Positions 28,530-37,261 of a stretch of 64,000 nucleotides of DNA are shown here, one piece after another (within the stretch, counting starts at the first letter, position 1; every line of letters starts with the position of its first letter). The DNA lies in contig NZ_PVZG01000016.1 of assembly GCF_003002065.1 (NCBI RefSeq), positions 1 to 64,000 of the forward strand, written 5' to 3'. The DNA is from Pseudosporangium ferrugineum (GTDB lineage: Bacteria; Actinomycetota; Actinomycetes; Mycobacteriales; Micromonosporaceae). The position numbers and the translations under genes are program-made. The notes under the pieces are model-generated. The model searched no databases. It was not told the DNA's origin and saw only the letters and a list, made by a program, of their open reading frames with translations.

Positions 28530-30146
28530 ATGCCCCGCAAGCGCGCTCTTCTTCTCTCCGCAGCCGCCGTGGTGGCGGCTGCGGGGACGCTATGGATCGC
28601 CGCGCCGGCGTCCGCGGCCGCCACCACGGCGGTCTTCACCAAGACGTCCGACTGGGGCACCGGTTGGCAGGGCGACGTAACGATCACCAATGGCGGGTCG
28701 CCGCTGACCTCGTGGAAGGTCGAGTTCGACCTTCCCGAGGGCGGCACGGTGGGCAGTTTCTGGGAGGCCGACATGGTCGCCGACGGGCAGCACCGCACGT
28801 TCACCAACCGGGCCTGGAACGGCGCGCTCCCGGTCGACGGCAAGGTCTCGTTCGGCTTCATCGGCACGGGCGGCGACCCGGTAAATTGCAAGATCAACGA
28901 CCTGCCGTGCTCCGGCGCCCCCGCCCTCGACGGGGGATCGGCGGGCCCCGGTCCCGGCCCCGGCGTTGCCGTACCCGGCCTTCAAGGCGCTGACGCGCAG
29001 CTGGCGGCGGTCCCCGGCCCTCAGCCGGACGACAACCAGCCCTTGCCGCCGGCGAGCGACCGGCTCCCGGTCACCATCACCAACAAGTCGGGCCGCTCCG
29101 ACGCGGTCCACCTGTACGTCCTCGGAGTCAACCTGACCACCGGCAAGCTCGGCTGGGCCGACGCGGCCGGCACGTTCACGCCGTGGAGCGACGGCGCGGC
29201 CGTGCCGGTGCCGGCCCCGGACGCGTCCATTCCCGGCCCGGCCGACGGCGCCAGCACCACCATCAAGATGCCGAAGAACCTCTCCGGCCGGATCTACATG
29301 TCGTTCGGCGACAAGCTCAACTTCCGGCTCACCAGCGACGGCCTGGTCCAGCCCGCCCCGTGGGCCGGCGGCGACCCCAGCAGGGACATCCTGTTCGACT
29401 GGACCGAGTTCACCTTCAACGATGCTGGTCTGTGGCTGAACAGCTCCCAGGTCGACATGTTCGCCGTTCCGTCCGTCGTCAGTGTCCGGGGCGGCGACGG
29501 ACGGACCACCCGCACCGGCGAGTTGAAGCCGGGCGGCCGGCAGAAGGTCATCGACGCGATCAAGGCCGATCCCGCCTACGCCCCCAGCATCCAGACCCGC
29601 TCCGACGGTACGGTGCTGCGCGTGCTCGCCCCCGGAAAGGCGGAGGCCGCCGGGTTGATGAGCAGCACGTACCTCGATCCGTACATCGACCTTGCGTGGA
29701 ACGCGTACACGAGCAAGACCTTGACCGTGGTGCCGTTCGGCGACCGCCCGGACACCAAGTTTTTCGGCCGCACCAGCGGCAACATCATGAACTTCACCGA
29801 CGGCACGGACAAGGTCGTCGCCTCGTTCACCAAACCCTCGACGGGAAATGTCTGGGGCTGCGACGGCACCCTGAGCGCGCCCAACGACCTCGTGGTGGGC
29901 CCGATCGCCCGCACCCTGTGCGCGGCGATGCAGCGCACGACGCTCGGCACACTCGACACCCAGCCGAGCGGCAAGGCGGCGGACTTCTACAAGGGCGAGC
30001 CGTCGAACCACTACGCCAAGGTCATCCACGACCAGATGGCGGACGGCAAGGCATACGCCTTCGCCTTCGACGACGTCCAGAACCAGGAGTCGCTGGTCCA
30101 CTCGGGCGACCCCCGCCAGGCCGGAATCGTCATCAGCCCGTTCTGA
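28530..30146 (+). CDS. secreted CBM2-GH64 beta-1,3-glucanase, first of a tandem pair
   Basis: The 538-residue protein has a Sec signal peptide (MPRKRALLLSAAAVVAAAG..., cut near ASAA), a family-2 carbohydrate-binding module at ~30-130 (TSDWGTGWQGDVTITN, SWKVEFDLPEGGTVGSFW), and a Pro/Gly linker. The GH64 domain from ~175 to the end hydrolyses beta-1,3-glucan. The two acidic catalytic residues of characterised GH64 enzymes are spaced 16 apart; here Glu293 (DWTEFT) and Asp309 (SQVDMF) keep that spacing. GGAGG 9 nt upstream supports the start. Fungal cell walls are the likely target. The paralogue at 30458 is very similar throughout. Confidence 0.95.
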   Translation: MPRKRALLLSAAAVVAAAGTLWIAAPASAAATTAVFTKTSDWGTGWQGDVTITNGGSPLTSWKVEFDLPEGGTVGSFWEADMVADGQHRTFTNRAWNGALPVDGKVSFGFIGTGGDPVNCKINDLPCSGAPALDGGSAGPGPGPGVAVPGLQGADAQLAAVPGPQPDDNQPLPPASDRLPVTITNKSGRSDAVHLYVLGVNLTTGKLGWADAAGTFTPWSDGAAVPVPAPDASIPGPADGASTTIKMPKNLSGRIYMSFGDKLNFRLTSDGLVQPAPWAGGDPSRDILFDWTEFTFNDAGLWLNSSQVDMFAVPSVVSVRGGDGRTTRTGELKPGGRQKVIDAIKADPAYAPSIQTRSDGTVLRVLAPGKAEAAGLMSSTYLDPYIDLAWNAYTSKTLTVVPFGDRPDTKFFGRTSGNIMNFTDGTDKVVASFTKPSTGNVWGCDGTLSAPNDLVVGPIARTLCAAMQRTTLGTLDTQPSGKAADFYKGEPSNHYAKVIHDQMADGKAYAFAFDDVQNQESLVHSGDPRQAGIVISPF

Positions 30147-30156
30147 TCTGGGTCAT

Positions 30157-30195
30157 GACCGGGCGGACTGTCACCTTGTGGCGACCCGCCCGGTC
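30157..30195 (+). terminator. terminator of the first GH64 gene
   Basis: A 10-bp stem (30157-30166 with 30186-30195) with a smaller hairpin in the loop, followed by TTGGCTTCTCCT. Confidence 0.6.
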
Positions 30196-30457
30196 TTGGC
30201 TTCTCCTACTCACGGCAGGCGCCTCCCCGGTCGGCCGGAGGCTTCACGGACGGGCGGCAGCGCCCGCGCGATGACTCGATGACCAGAAGTTATCGATATC
30301 TCAGCACCGAAGTGTTATTGCCTGGTGGCGGGCGGATTCGGTACGCGCTTGCGGTCAGCAGCACTTTAATCACGCTCTTAATTAATGGCGCACCGGTAAA
30401 GATTCCTAATAATTGGCGGGCACCTCTTCCGTTTCCACAGTGGAGGCAAGTCCCCCC
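30196..30457. other. AT-rich upstream region of the second GH64 gene
   Basis: Between 30285 and 30420 the sequence is markedly AT-richer than its surroundings (TTATCGATATCTC, TTTAATCACGC, TTAATTAATGG, CCTAATAATTGG). That marks it as the promoter/operator region of the downstream glucanase. No single -10/-35 pair stands out and no gene is supported. Confidence 0.5.
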
Positions 30458-32098
30458 ATGCGCCGCAAGCGAACATTCATCCTCTCCGTGGCCGCCGTGG
30501 TGGCGGCGGCCGGGACCGCCTGGATCGCCATGCCGGCGTCCGCGGCCGCCACCACGGCGGTCTTCCGCAAGACGTCCGACTGGGGCTCGGGCTGGCAGGG
30601 CACCGTCACCATCACCAACGGCGGCCCGTCCGCCATGAGGTCGTGGAAGGTCGAGTTCGACCTGCCCGCGGGCGGCACCGTCGGCAGCTTCTGGGAGGCC
30701 GACATGGCCGCCGCCGGCCAGCACCGCACCTTCACGAACCGCGGCTGGAACGGCACGGTCCCGGTCGACGGCAAGGTCACGTTCGGCTTCATCGGCACCG
30801 GCGGCGCCCCGGTCAACTGCAAGATCAACGGCAGGCCCTGCACCGGTACGGACGGCGGCGCCACCCAGCCGCAGCCGCCGGCGGCCACCTACGCACCGGT
30901 GAAGCCCCCGGTCGCCGTGCCGAGCAGCGCGCCGGCCACCAGGCCCACCACCCAGGCACCCACCAGGCCGGCGGACGACGAGGCCGACAAGGCCGTACCC
31001 CCGGCGGGCAACCTGCTGCCGGTGAAGGTCACCAACCGGACCGGCCGCAACGACGCCGTCCACCTGTACGTCCTCGGCGTCAACCTGACCACCGGCAAGC
31101 TCGGCTCGGTCAACGCGGCCGGCACGTTCACGCCGTGGACCGGCGGCGGGGCCGTGCCGGTGCCGGCCCCGGACGTGTCCATCCCCGGCCCGGCCGACGG
31201 CGCCAGCACCACCATCAAGATGCCGAAGAACCTCTCCGGCCGGATCTACATGTCGTTCGGCGACAAGCTCAACTTCCGGCTCAGCAACGGCGGCCTGGTC
31301 CAGCCCGCCCCGTGGGCCGGCGGCGACCCGAACAGGGACATCCTGTTCGACTGGAGCGAGTTCACGCTCAACGACTCCGGCCTGTGGCTGAACAGCTCCC
31401 AGGTCGACATGTTCGCCGTGCCGCACATCGTCAGCGTCCGGGGCGGCAACGGCGTGACCACCCGCACCGGCGAGCTGAAGCCGGGCGGCCGGCAGAAGGT
31501 CATCGACGCCATCAGGGCCGAGCCGGCGTTCGCCAAGAGCATCCAGACCCGCTCCGACGGTACGGTGCTGCGCGTCCTCGCCCCCGGAAAGGCGGCGGAC
31601 GCGGGGCTGATGAGTGGGACGTACCTGAACCCGTACATCGACCGGGCGTGGAACGCGTACACGAGCAGGACCTTGACCGTGGTGCCGTTCGGCGACCGCC
31701 CGGGCACCAAGTTCTTCGGCCGCACCAGCGGCAACGTCATGAACTTCACGGACGGCGCGGGCAAGGTCGTCGCCTCGTTCACCAAGCCCTCGACGGCCAA
31801 CGTGTGGGGCTGCGACGGCGCCCTCGGCGCCCCGAACGACCAGGTGGTGGGCCCGATCTCCCGCACCCTCTGCGCGGCGATGCAGCGCACGACGCTCGGC
31901 ACGCTCGACACCCAGCCGAGCGGCAAGGCGGCGGACTTCTACAAGGGCGAGCCGTCGAACCACTACGCCAAGGTCATCCACGACCAGATGGTGGACGGCA
32001 AGGCGTACGCCTTCGCCTTCGACGACGTCCAGAACCAGGAGTCGCTGGTCCACTCGGGCGACCCCCGCCAGGCCGGAATCGTCATGACCCCGTTCTGA
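30458..32098 (+). CDS. secreted CBM2-GH64 beta-1,3-glucanase, second of the tandem pair
   Basis: This 546-residue paralogue of the preceding protein has the same order: signal peptide (MRRKRTFILSVAAVVAAAG), CBM2, linker, GH64 with Glu301 (DWSEFT) and Asp317 (SQVDMF). The linker is the main difference: it is longer and Pro/Thr-rich (PATRPTTQAPTRPADDEADK). The ATG at 30458 was chosen over the upstream in-frame codon because it matches the paralogue's start and follows TGGAGG. Near-identity through the catalytic domain and shared 3' ends indicate a fairly recent tandem duplication. Confidence 0.95.
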   Translation: MRRKRTFILSVAAVVAAAGTAWIAMPASAAATTAVFRKTSDWGSGWQGTVTITNGGPSAMRSWKVEFDLPAGGTVGSFWEADMAAAGQHRTFTNRGWNGTVPVDGKVTFGFIGTGGAPVNCKINGRPCTGTDGGATQPQPPAATYAPVKPPVAVPSSAPATRPTTQAPTRPADDEADKAVPPAGNLLPVKVTNRTGRNDAVHLYVLGVNLTTGKLGSVNAAGTFTPWTGGGAVPVPAPDVSIPGPADGASTTIKMPKNLSGRIYMSFGDKLNFRLSNGGLVQPAPWAGGDPNRDILFDWSEFTLNDSGLWLNSSQVDMFAVPHIVSVRGGNGVTTRTGELKPGGRQKVIDAIRAEPAFAKSIQTRSDGTVLRVLAPGKAADAGLMSGTYLNPYIDRAWNAYTSRTLTVVPFGDRPGTKFFGRTSGNVMNFTDGAGKVVASFTKPSTANVWGCDGALGAPNDQVVGPISRTLCAAMQRTTLGTLDTQPSGKAADFYKGEPSNHYAKVIHDQMVDGKAYAFAFDDVQNQESLVHSGDPRQAGIVMTPF

Positions 32099-32112
32099 CA
32101 TCCCGCTCCACC

Positions 32113-32141
32113 CCGGCGGGCCGCCACCGGCGGCCCGCCGG
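32113..32141. terminator. terminator of the second GH64 gene
   Basis: A perfect 13-bp G/C stem (32113-32125 with 32129-32141) with a 3-nt loop, directly after the stop codon. Confidence 0.8.
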
Positions 32142-32195
32142 CCCGCTGTCCGAGGGCCCCGCACCACCGCCCCCGCGCCGCCGCGCTCGCACCAC

Positions 32196-32330
32196 CGCGC
32201 CCGCGCCGCGCCCGGACCAGCCGCCCGCGCGCACCCGCGCCCGCCTCCGCGCCGCCGCACCACCCCGCCCGCGCTCGCGCCCGCGCCGCACCCGGACCAG
32301 CCGCATGCGCGCACCCGCGCCCGCCTCCGC
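32196..32330. repeat. two direct repeats, 80-bp period, in the gap after the glucanases
   Basis: Bases 32196-32250 recur at 32276-32330 with three mismatches over 55 bp. The whole 32142-32462 gap is C/G-rich low-complexity sequence with short GCGCCCGCGCCG units. Frames through it look like shadow and I see no gene. It separates the glucanases from the convergent efflux gene. Confidence 0.65.
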
Positions 32331-32462
32331 CGCGCACGCGCTCGGCGCCGCCATCCATCGCAGCCGCCGCCTGATCGGGTCGCCTCGTTTGCCTCCGCCG
32401 GCGCGGCCACCTCGCACCGCGCCCGCGGCAGGCCGGCGCGGGCCGTCCCCGACGCCCGCCGG

Positions 32463-33743
32463 CTAGTGGGCGACGGCCAGGGCCAGTTGCTTGTGCTCGA
32501 CCGGGAGGCGGTGCGGCCGGACCACGACGAAGCAGACCAGTGAGGCGGCGAGCATGCCGCCGAAGACGACGATGGCCATGGCGACCGCCCCCACGCCGAG
32601 GACCCCGACCAGGGGCGCCGCGACGGCGCCGACGCCGAACTGGACCGCGCCCAGCAGGGCGGCGGCGGTGCCGGCCGCTTCGCCGTGGCGGCCCAGGGCG
32701 ATGGCGGGGGCGTTCGGCATGATCAGGCCGACCATGGCGAGCACCAGCCAGAGCGGGACGAGGACGCCGAACAGCCCGCCGATCTCGGTGACCGCCAGGA
32801 CCAGCAGGACGGCACCGAACCCGAGGCCGGCCGTCAGCGAGCCGGCCAGGATCTGCTGGGGCGTCCAGCGGCGCAGCAGGCGCACGTTGAGCTGGGTGGC
32901 CCCGATCAGCCCGACCGCGCCGCCGGCGAAGACGTACGCGAACTGCTGCTCGCTCAGACCGAAACCGTCCTGGAGCACGTACGACGAACCGCTCACGTAC
33001 GCGATCAGCGCCGCCATCGAGAGCCCCGCCACCAGGATGAGGCCGACGTAGACCCGGTCGGTGAACAACCGGCCGTAGTCCCGGATCGTGCCGGCGACCC
33101 CACCGCTGCGGCGGCGCTCGACGGTCAGCGTCTCGGGCAGCACCACCGCGGTGGCCGCCATGATCGCGGCCGCGGCCAGGGTGAGCACCACGAACACCCC
33201 GCGCCACGAGGTGAACTGCAGCACCTGCCCGCCGATGGTCGGGGCGAGGATCGGCGCGACGCCGACCACGAGCATGAGCCGCGAGAACAGGCGGGCCGCG
33301 GCGAACCCGTCGAACAGGTCCCGCACGATGGCCATCGCCACCACCGAGGCGGCGGCGGCGCCGAGGCCCTGGAGCACCCGCAGCCCGCCGAGAACGGCCA
33401 GGTTCGGCGCGATCACGCACAGCACCGAGGCGAGCAGGTGCACCCCGACGCCGGCGATCAGCGGCGCCCGGCGCCCCACCGCGTCGGACAGCGGCCCGAC
33501 GAGCAGTTGCCCGAGCGCCAGGCCGACGAGCGTGCCGGTCAGCGTGAGCTGGACCGCGGCCGCGGTGACACCGAAGTCGTCGGTGATCGTCGGCAACGCG
33601 GGCAGGTACATGTCGATGGTGAGCGGCCCGAGCGCGGTGAGCAGCCCGAGAACGAGGACGATCCGGAAGCGGCGCCCGGCGGGAAGCAGCTCTCCGGGCG
33701 AGAGGTCGTCGTCGGGCGGGGTCAGGGTGCGAGTGTCAGCCAC
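32463..33743 (-). CDS. Bcr/CflA-family MFS drug-efflux transporter
   Basis: About 426 residues with twelve membrane segments. The first membrane segments carry LGPLTIDMYLPALPTITDDFG, the Bcr/CflA hallmark, followed by GPLSDAVGRRAPLIAG (MFS motif A) and RVLQGLGAAAASVVAMAIVRDLF (motif C-like, drug/H+ antiporter). I prefer the GTG at 33743 (VADTRTLTPPDDD) because the TTG frame start further out would run through an 11-bp inverted repeat and lacks a ribosome site; the start remains uncertain. It is likely a proton-driven exporter of small toxic compounds. No regulator gene is adjacent. Confidence 0.88.
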   Translation of the reverse strand: MADTRTLTPPDDDLSPGELLPAGRRFRIVLVLGLLTALGPLTIDMYLPALPTITDDFGVTAAAVQLTLTGTLVGLALGQLLVGPLSDAVGRRAPLIAGVGVHLLASVLCVIAPNLAVLGGLRVLQGLGAAAASVVAMAIVRDLFDGFAAARLFSRLMLVVGVAPILAPTIGGQVLQFTSWRGVFVVLTLAAAAIMAATAVVLPETLTVERRRSGGVAGTIRDYGRLFTDRVYVGLILVAGLSMAALIAYVSGSSYVLQDGFGLSEQQFAYVFAGGAVGLIGATQLNVRLLRRWTPQQILAGSLTAGLGFGAVLLVLAVTEIGGLFGVLVPLWLVLAMVGLIMPNAPAIALGRHGEAAGTAAALLGAVQFGVGAVAAPLVGVLGVGAVAMAIVVFGGMLAASLVCFVVVRPHRLPVEHKQLALAVAH

Positions 33744-33752
33744 AGTTGCGAC

Positions 33753-33791
33753 AAGCCGCCCCGCGCCGGGATTCTTCCGTCGGGGCGGCTT
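33753..33791 (-). promoter_or_regulatory. inverted repeat in the leader of the efflux gene
   Basis: AAGCCGCCCCG at 33753-33763 pairs perfectly with CGGGGCGGCTT at 33781-33791, leaving a 17-nt loop. It lies 10 nt before the preferred GTG start, so it could hinder ribosome access or act as an attenuator or operator. Confidence 0.45.
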
Positions 33792-33899
33792 TGGTAACAA
33801 CGGTCACAACCCCCGCGCGAGGCCTCCTACCAGCTGATATATCGCTTGCGATCAAGACGCCGGACCCTCAATCTGCCAGGGCCGGACCGGCGGGCACCG

Positions 33900-34511
33900 C
33901 TATCCCGTGCCGGCGAGCCAGGCGGTCTCGCCCCGGTGGAACGCGTCGAGTTCGGCGGGCCGGTCGTCGCCGAGCAGGTCCTGACTCACCGTCACGCCGC
34001 GGGTCGACTGGATCCAGGTGAGGAACCGGTAGGACGGCCGGAGCCCGGCGAGCGAGCCCGGGTCCACCGGGAGCGCCTCGCCCGCGTGCACGGGGCGGAG
34101 CTCGTCGCGCTCCAGCAGCACCTCGAAGCTCATCAGCCGCCACCGTCCCCCGTCCCGGACGGCGCGGGAGAAGAACCGGCAGTAGGCGTGGAAGTCGACC
34201 TCCACCCCCTTCACCGTGGTCCGGTTGAAGATCTTCGCCGGGCTCTCCACGGTCGCCCGGTCGCCCTGGACCCGTGCGTACGCGGGAAAGACCCAGTGCT
34301 TGCTGTTTCCGGTACGCGCCATCCACGCCTTCGTCGCCTCGACGTACGCCTCGCCGCCGTGTCCCTCGTACCAGGTGGTCCGGACGTAGGCGTCGTCGTG
34401 GAAGCAGTCCCGCATGACGTCGAAGAGCCGCTGGTCACGGGCGAAGCGTTCCCGCCGTACCAGGTCGAAGAGCTCCTCCCGGTCCAGGAGGGCGGTGAGC
34501 CGCTCGTTCAT
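33900..34511 (-). CDS. SnoaL-like / NTF2-fold protein
   Basis: This 203-residue protein with an NTF2-like cone fold matches the SnoaL-like polyketide-cyclase/ring-hydroxylating beta-subunit superfamily in its first ~150 residues (LLDREELFDLVRRERFARDQ, FHDDAYVRTTWYEGHGGEAY, GVEVDFHAYCRFFSRAVRDG). Residues 150-203 carry a C-terminal extension (FLTWIQSTRGVTVSQDLLGDDRP). The fold serves isomerases, dehydratases and cyclases, so a small-molecule step in the catabolic pathway is plausible. The start overlaps the aldehyde dehydrogenase stop (ATGA). It is the last gene of the minus arm. Confidence 0.8.
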   Translation of the reverse strand: MNERLTALLDREELFDLVRRERFARDQRLFDVMRDCFHDDAYVRTTWYEGHGGEAYVEATKAWMARTGNSKHWVFPAYARVQGDRATVESPAKIFNRTTVKGVEVDFHAYCRFFSRAVRDGGRWRLMSFEVLLERDELRPVHAGEALPVDPGSLAGLRPSYRFLTWIQSTRGVTVSQDLLGDDRPAELDAFHRGETAWLAGTG

Positions 34512-35929
34512 CGCGGGTACCCGAGGACGGCCTTGACCTCGAGGTACTCCTCGAAGCCGAACCGCCCGAACTCGCGGCCGTTCCCCGACTGCTTGTAGCC
34601 GCCGAACGGCAGGCTGCGGTCGAACGGAGCGCCGTTGAGATAGACCCGGCCGGCACGGATGCGGTTGGCGACCCGGCGGGCGTGGTCGGGGTCCTTCGAC
34701 TGCACGAAGCCGGCCAGCCCGAACGGCGTGTCGTTCGCGATCTCGACGGCCTCGTCCTCGGTCTCGTAGAGCAGGATCGACAGCACGGGGCCGAAGATCT
34801 CCTCGCGCGCGATCCGCATCGTCGGCGTGACGTCGCCGAACACCGTCGGGCGTACGTAGAACCCCTTGTCGAGCCCCTCGGGGTGGCCCGGGCCGCCGGC
34901 CACGAGCGTCGCACCCTCGTCGATCCCCGACCGTACGAGCGCGGTGATCTTCTCCCGTTGAGCCTGGCTCACCACGGGCCCCATCGTGGTCGACGGATCG
35001 AGCGGGTCGCCGAGACGGACCTGCTCGACCGCCCGGCGCGCGGCGGCGTACGCCTCGTCGCGCTGCGAGCGGTGCACGAGCATCCGCGTGGGTGACTGGC
35101 AGTTCTGGCCGCCGTTGGTGTAGCACGAGTGCACCCCGGCGACGACCGCGGACTCCAGGTCCGCGTCGGGCAGGATGATGTTGGCCGACTTGCCGCCGAG
35201 CTCGAGCGCGACGCGCTTCACCGTGTCGGCCGCGAGCTTGGAGACCCTGATGCCGGCGCCGGTCGAGCCGGTGAGCGAGACCATGTCGATGCCGGGGTGC
35301 GCCGCGATCGCCTCACCGACCGTGGGACCGTCACCGTTGACGAGGTTGAACACGCCGGGCGGCAACCCGGCGTCGTGGATGACCTCGGCGAGCACCATGG
35401 CGCTCAGCGGCGCGATCTCGCTCGGCTTGAGCACCACGGTGCATCCCGTGGCCAGGGCCGGGGCCACCTTCGACGCGACCTGGTTCAGCGGCCAGTTCCA
35501 CGGCGTGATGAGACCGCAGACGCCGATCGGCTCGCGCCGCACGAACCCGGCGCCCATCTCCTCCTCGAAGCGGTAGTCCGCGAGCACGCGGGCCGCCTCC
35601 TCGAAGTGGAACAGCGCCACCGTGGCCTGGCGTTCCGTCGAGAACGTGATCGGCGAGCCCATCTCCCGCGTCATCGTCCGGGCGATCTCGGGCAGCCGGG
35701 CCCGGAATCCGGCGATGATCCGCTCCAGGTACTCCCGCCGTTGCTCCACGCTGACCTGCGAGTACGCGACGAAGGCCGCGCGCGCCGCCGCCACCGCGCG
35801 GTCGACGTCCTCGGCCGTCCCGAGGCTGATCGTCGCGAACGTCTCCTCGGTCGCCGGGTCGAGGACGCCCAGGGTCCGTGGCGCGGCCGGATCGACCCAG
35901 GCACCCCCGATATAAAACTTAGTGAACAT
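34508..35929 (-). CDS. NAD(P)-dependent aldehyde dehydrogenase
   Basis: The protein has 473 residues and a full-length ALDH fold. It contains PWNWPLNQVASKVAPALATG, the cofactor motif TGSTGAGIRVSK, the general base Glu in ELGGKSANI, and the nucleophile Cys in NGGQNCQSPTR. The C-terminal substrate region is GRVYLNGAPFDRSLPFGGYKQSGNGREFGRFGFEEYLEVK. It should oxidise an aldehyde to an acid in the cytoplasm. The start is preceded by TTGGAG and overlaps the end of the CoA-transferase beta gene by 11 bp. Together with the aldolase in the plus arm it could process a carbonyl fragment of the unknown substrate. Confidence 0.95.
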   Translation of the reverse strand: MFTKFYIGGAWVDPAAPRTLGVLDPATEETFATISLGTAEDVDRAVAAARAAFVAYSQVSVEQRREYLERIIAGFRARLPEIARTMTREMGSPITFSTERQATVALFHFEEAARVLADYRFEEEMGAGFVRREPIGVCGLITPWNWPLNQVASKVAPALATGCTVVLKPSEIAPLSAMVLAEVIHDAGLPPGVFNLVNGDGPTVGEAIAAHPGIDMVSLTGSTGAGIRVSKLAADTVKRVALELGGKSANIILPDADLESAVVAGVHSCYTNGGQNCQSPTRMLVHRSQRDEAYAAARRAVEQVRLGDPLDPSTTMGPVVSQAQREKITALVRSGIDEGATLVAGGPGHPEGLDKGFYVRPTVFGDVTPTMRIAREEIFGPVLSILLYETEDEAVEIANDTPFGLAGFVQSKDPDHARRVANRIRAGRVYLNGAPFDRSLPFGGYKQSGNGREFGRFGFEEYLEVKAVLGYPR

Positions 35930-36602
35930 CTCGCTCCAATCGGACGTCGAGGCGCGAACGGAGTTCGGCGAACGAGATCCCCCACGTCTCCCGGACGACG
36001 ACCCGGTCGTCCCCGGTGATCTCGAACGTGGCGACGTCGGTGTAGATCCGGTCCACGCACCGCAGCGCGGTGAGCGGATAGGTGCACTCCCTGACGATTT
36101 TGGGCTCGCCGGCCCTGGTGAACAGCGACATCAGCACGAAGACCCGCTTGGCGCCCACGGCGAGGTCCATCGCCCCGCCGACCGCCGGGATCGCGCCGGG
36201 CTCGCCGGTGTGCCAGTTGGCGAGATCCCCCGACGCCGAGACCTGATAGGCGCCGAGGACGCACAGGTCGAGGTGGCCGCCGCGCATCATGGCGAACGAG
36301 TCGGCGTGGTGGAAGTACGAGGCGCCGGGCAGCTCGGTCACCGGCGACTTGCCGGCGTTGATCAGGTCGGGGTCGATCGCGTCGCCCGTCGCCGCGGGTC
36401 CCATGCCGAGCATGCCGTTCTCGGTGTGGAGGATGACCCCCGCATCCGGGGGGAGGTGGTCGGCGACGGTCGTGGGCTGGCCGATGCCGAGGTTGACGTA
36501 CGCCCCGCGGGGAATGTCACCGGCGAGCACCCGGGCCATCTCGTCGCGTCCGAGCGGGCCACGGTCGGTGTGCTCGACGACGCTCGCGGACACCGGCCTC
36601 AT
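35919..36602 (-). CDS. 3-oxoacid CoA-transferase, beta subunit (PcaJ-like)
   Basis: The 227-residue protein has the catalytic Glu in HTENGMLGMGP, preceded by NLGIGQPTTVADHLP. The family pattern GGHLDLCVLGAYQVSASGDLANW and GAMDLAVGAKRVFVLM follows. It pairs with the alpha subunit, whose stop overlaps this start (ATGA). Such heterodimers move CoA from succinyl-CoA to a 3-oxo acid such as beta-ketoadipate or acetoacetate. Beside a PcaF-like thiolase this suggests a beta-ketoadipate-type end of a ring- or chain-degradation route. The exact acid is not determinable here. Confidence 0.92.
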   Translation of the reverse strand: MRPVSASVVEHTDRGPLGRDEMARVLAGDIPRGAYVNLGIGQPTTVADHLPPDAGVILHTENGMLGMGPAATGDAIDPDLINAGKSPVTELPGASYFHHADSFAMMRGGHLDLCVLGAYQVSASGDLANWHTGEPGAIPAVGGAMDLAVGAKRVFVLMSLFTRAGEPKIVRECTYPLTALRCVDRIYTDVATFEITGDDRVVVRETWGISFAELRSRLDVRLERDVH

Positions 36603-37261
36603 GACGGCACCCGCACGATCCGGTCGACGTAGATGCCCGGGGTGACCACGGCCTCGGGGTCCAGCTCTCCCGGCTCGACGACGTGCCGCACCTGCACGAC
36701 GGTGGTCGTCGCGGCCGTCGCCATGACCGGCGCGAAGTTGCGGGCCGTCTTGCGGTAGACGAGGTTGCCGAGGGTGTCCGCGGTGTGGGCGCTGATGAGC
36801 GCGACGTCGGCGGCGATCGGCAGCTCCAGGACGTACGTCCGGCCCTCGATCTCCCGGGTCTCCTTCCCCTCGGCGAGCAGCGTCCCGACTCCGGTGCGGG
36901 TGTAGAACCCGCCGATCCCGGCTCCGGCGGCGCGCATCCGCTCGGCCAGGGTCCCCTGCGGCGCGACCTCGAGCTCGATCTTCCCGCTGCGGTACAGCTC
37001 GTCGAAGACCCACGAGTCCGTCTGCCGGGGGAACGAGCACACGATCTTTCTCACCTGCCCGGCAGCGAGCAGCGCCGCGAGCCCGGTGTCCGCGTTCCCC
37101 GCGTTGTTCGACACGACGGTGAGGTTCCGCGCTCCCTGCCGGATCAGGGCGTCGATCAGCTCGAACGGCATGCCGGCCGTGCCGAAGCCGCCGACCAGCA
37201 CCGTCGAGCCGTCGGCGATGCCGCTGACCGCCTCGTCGGCAGACGCGCACAGCAGCGTCAT
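36599..37261 (-). CDS. 3-oxoacid CoA-transferase, alpha subunit (PcaI-like)
   Basis: The product has 220 residues starting MTLLCASADEAVSGIADGST. GGFGTAGMPFELIDALIRQG, NNAGNADTGLAALL and the conserved end FAPVMATAATTTVVQVRHVV, followed by PEAVVTPGIYVDRIVRV, match PcaI-type alpha subunits. The start is at the ATG overlapping the thiolase stop (ATGA); upstream residues in the frame are shadow. Together with the beta subunit it forms an active transferase. Confidence 0.92.
   Translation of the reverse strand: MTLLCASADEAVSGIADGSTVLVGGFGTAGMPFELIDALIRQGARNLTVVSNNAGNADTGLAALLAAGQVRKIVCSFPRQTDSWVFDELYRSGKIELEVAPQGTLAERMRAAGAGIGGFYTRTGVGTLLAEGKETREIEGRTYVLELPIAADVALISAHTADTLGNLVYRKTARNFAPVMATAATTTVVQVRHVVEPGELDPEAVVTPGIYVDRIVRVPS

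Noticed and set aside
32142-32462. Extension of a coding frame through the C-rich gap after the second glucanase
   Set aside because: The glucanase ends at a stop that matches its paralogue's C-terminus, and the gap consists of low-complexity repeats.
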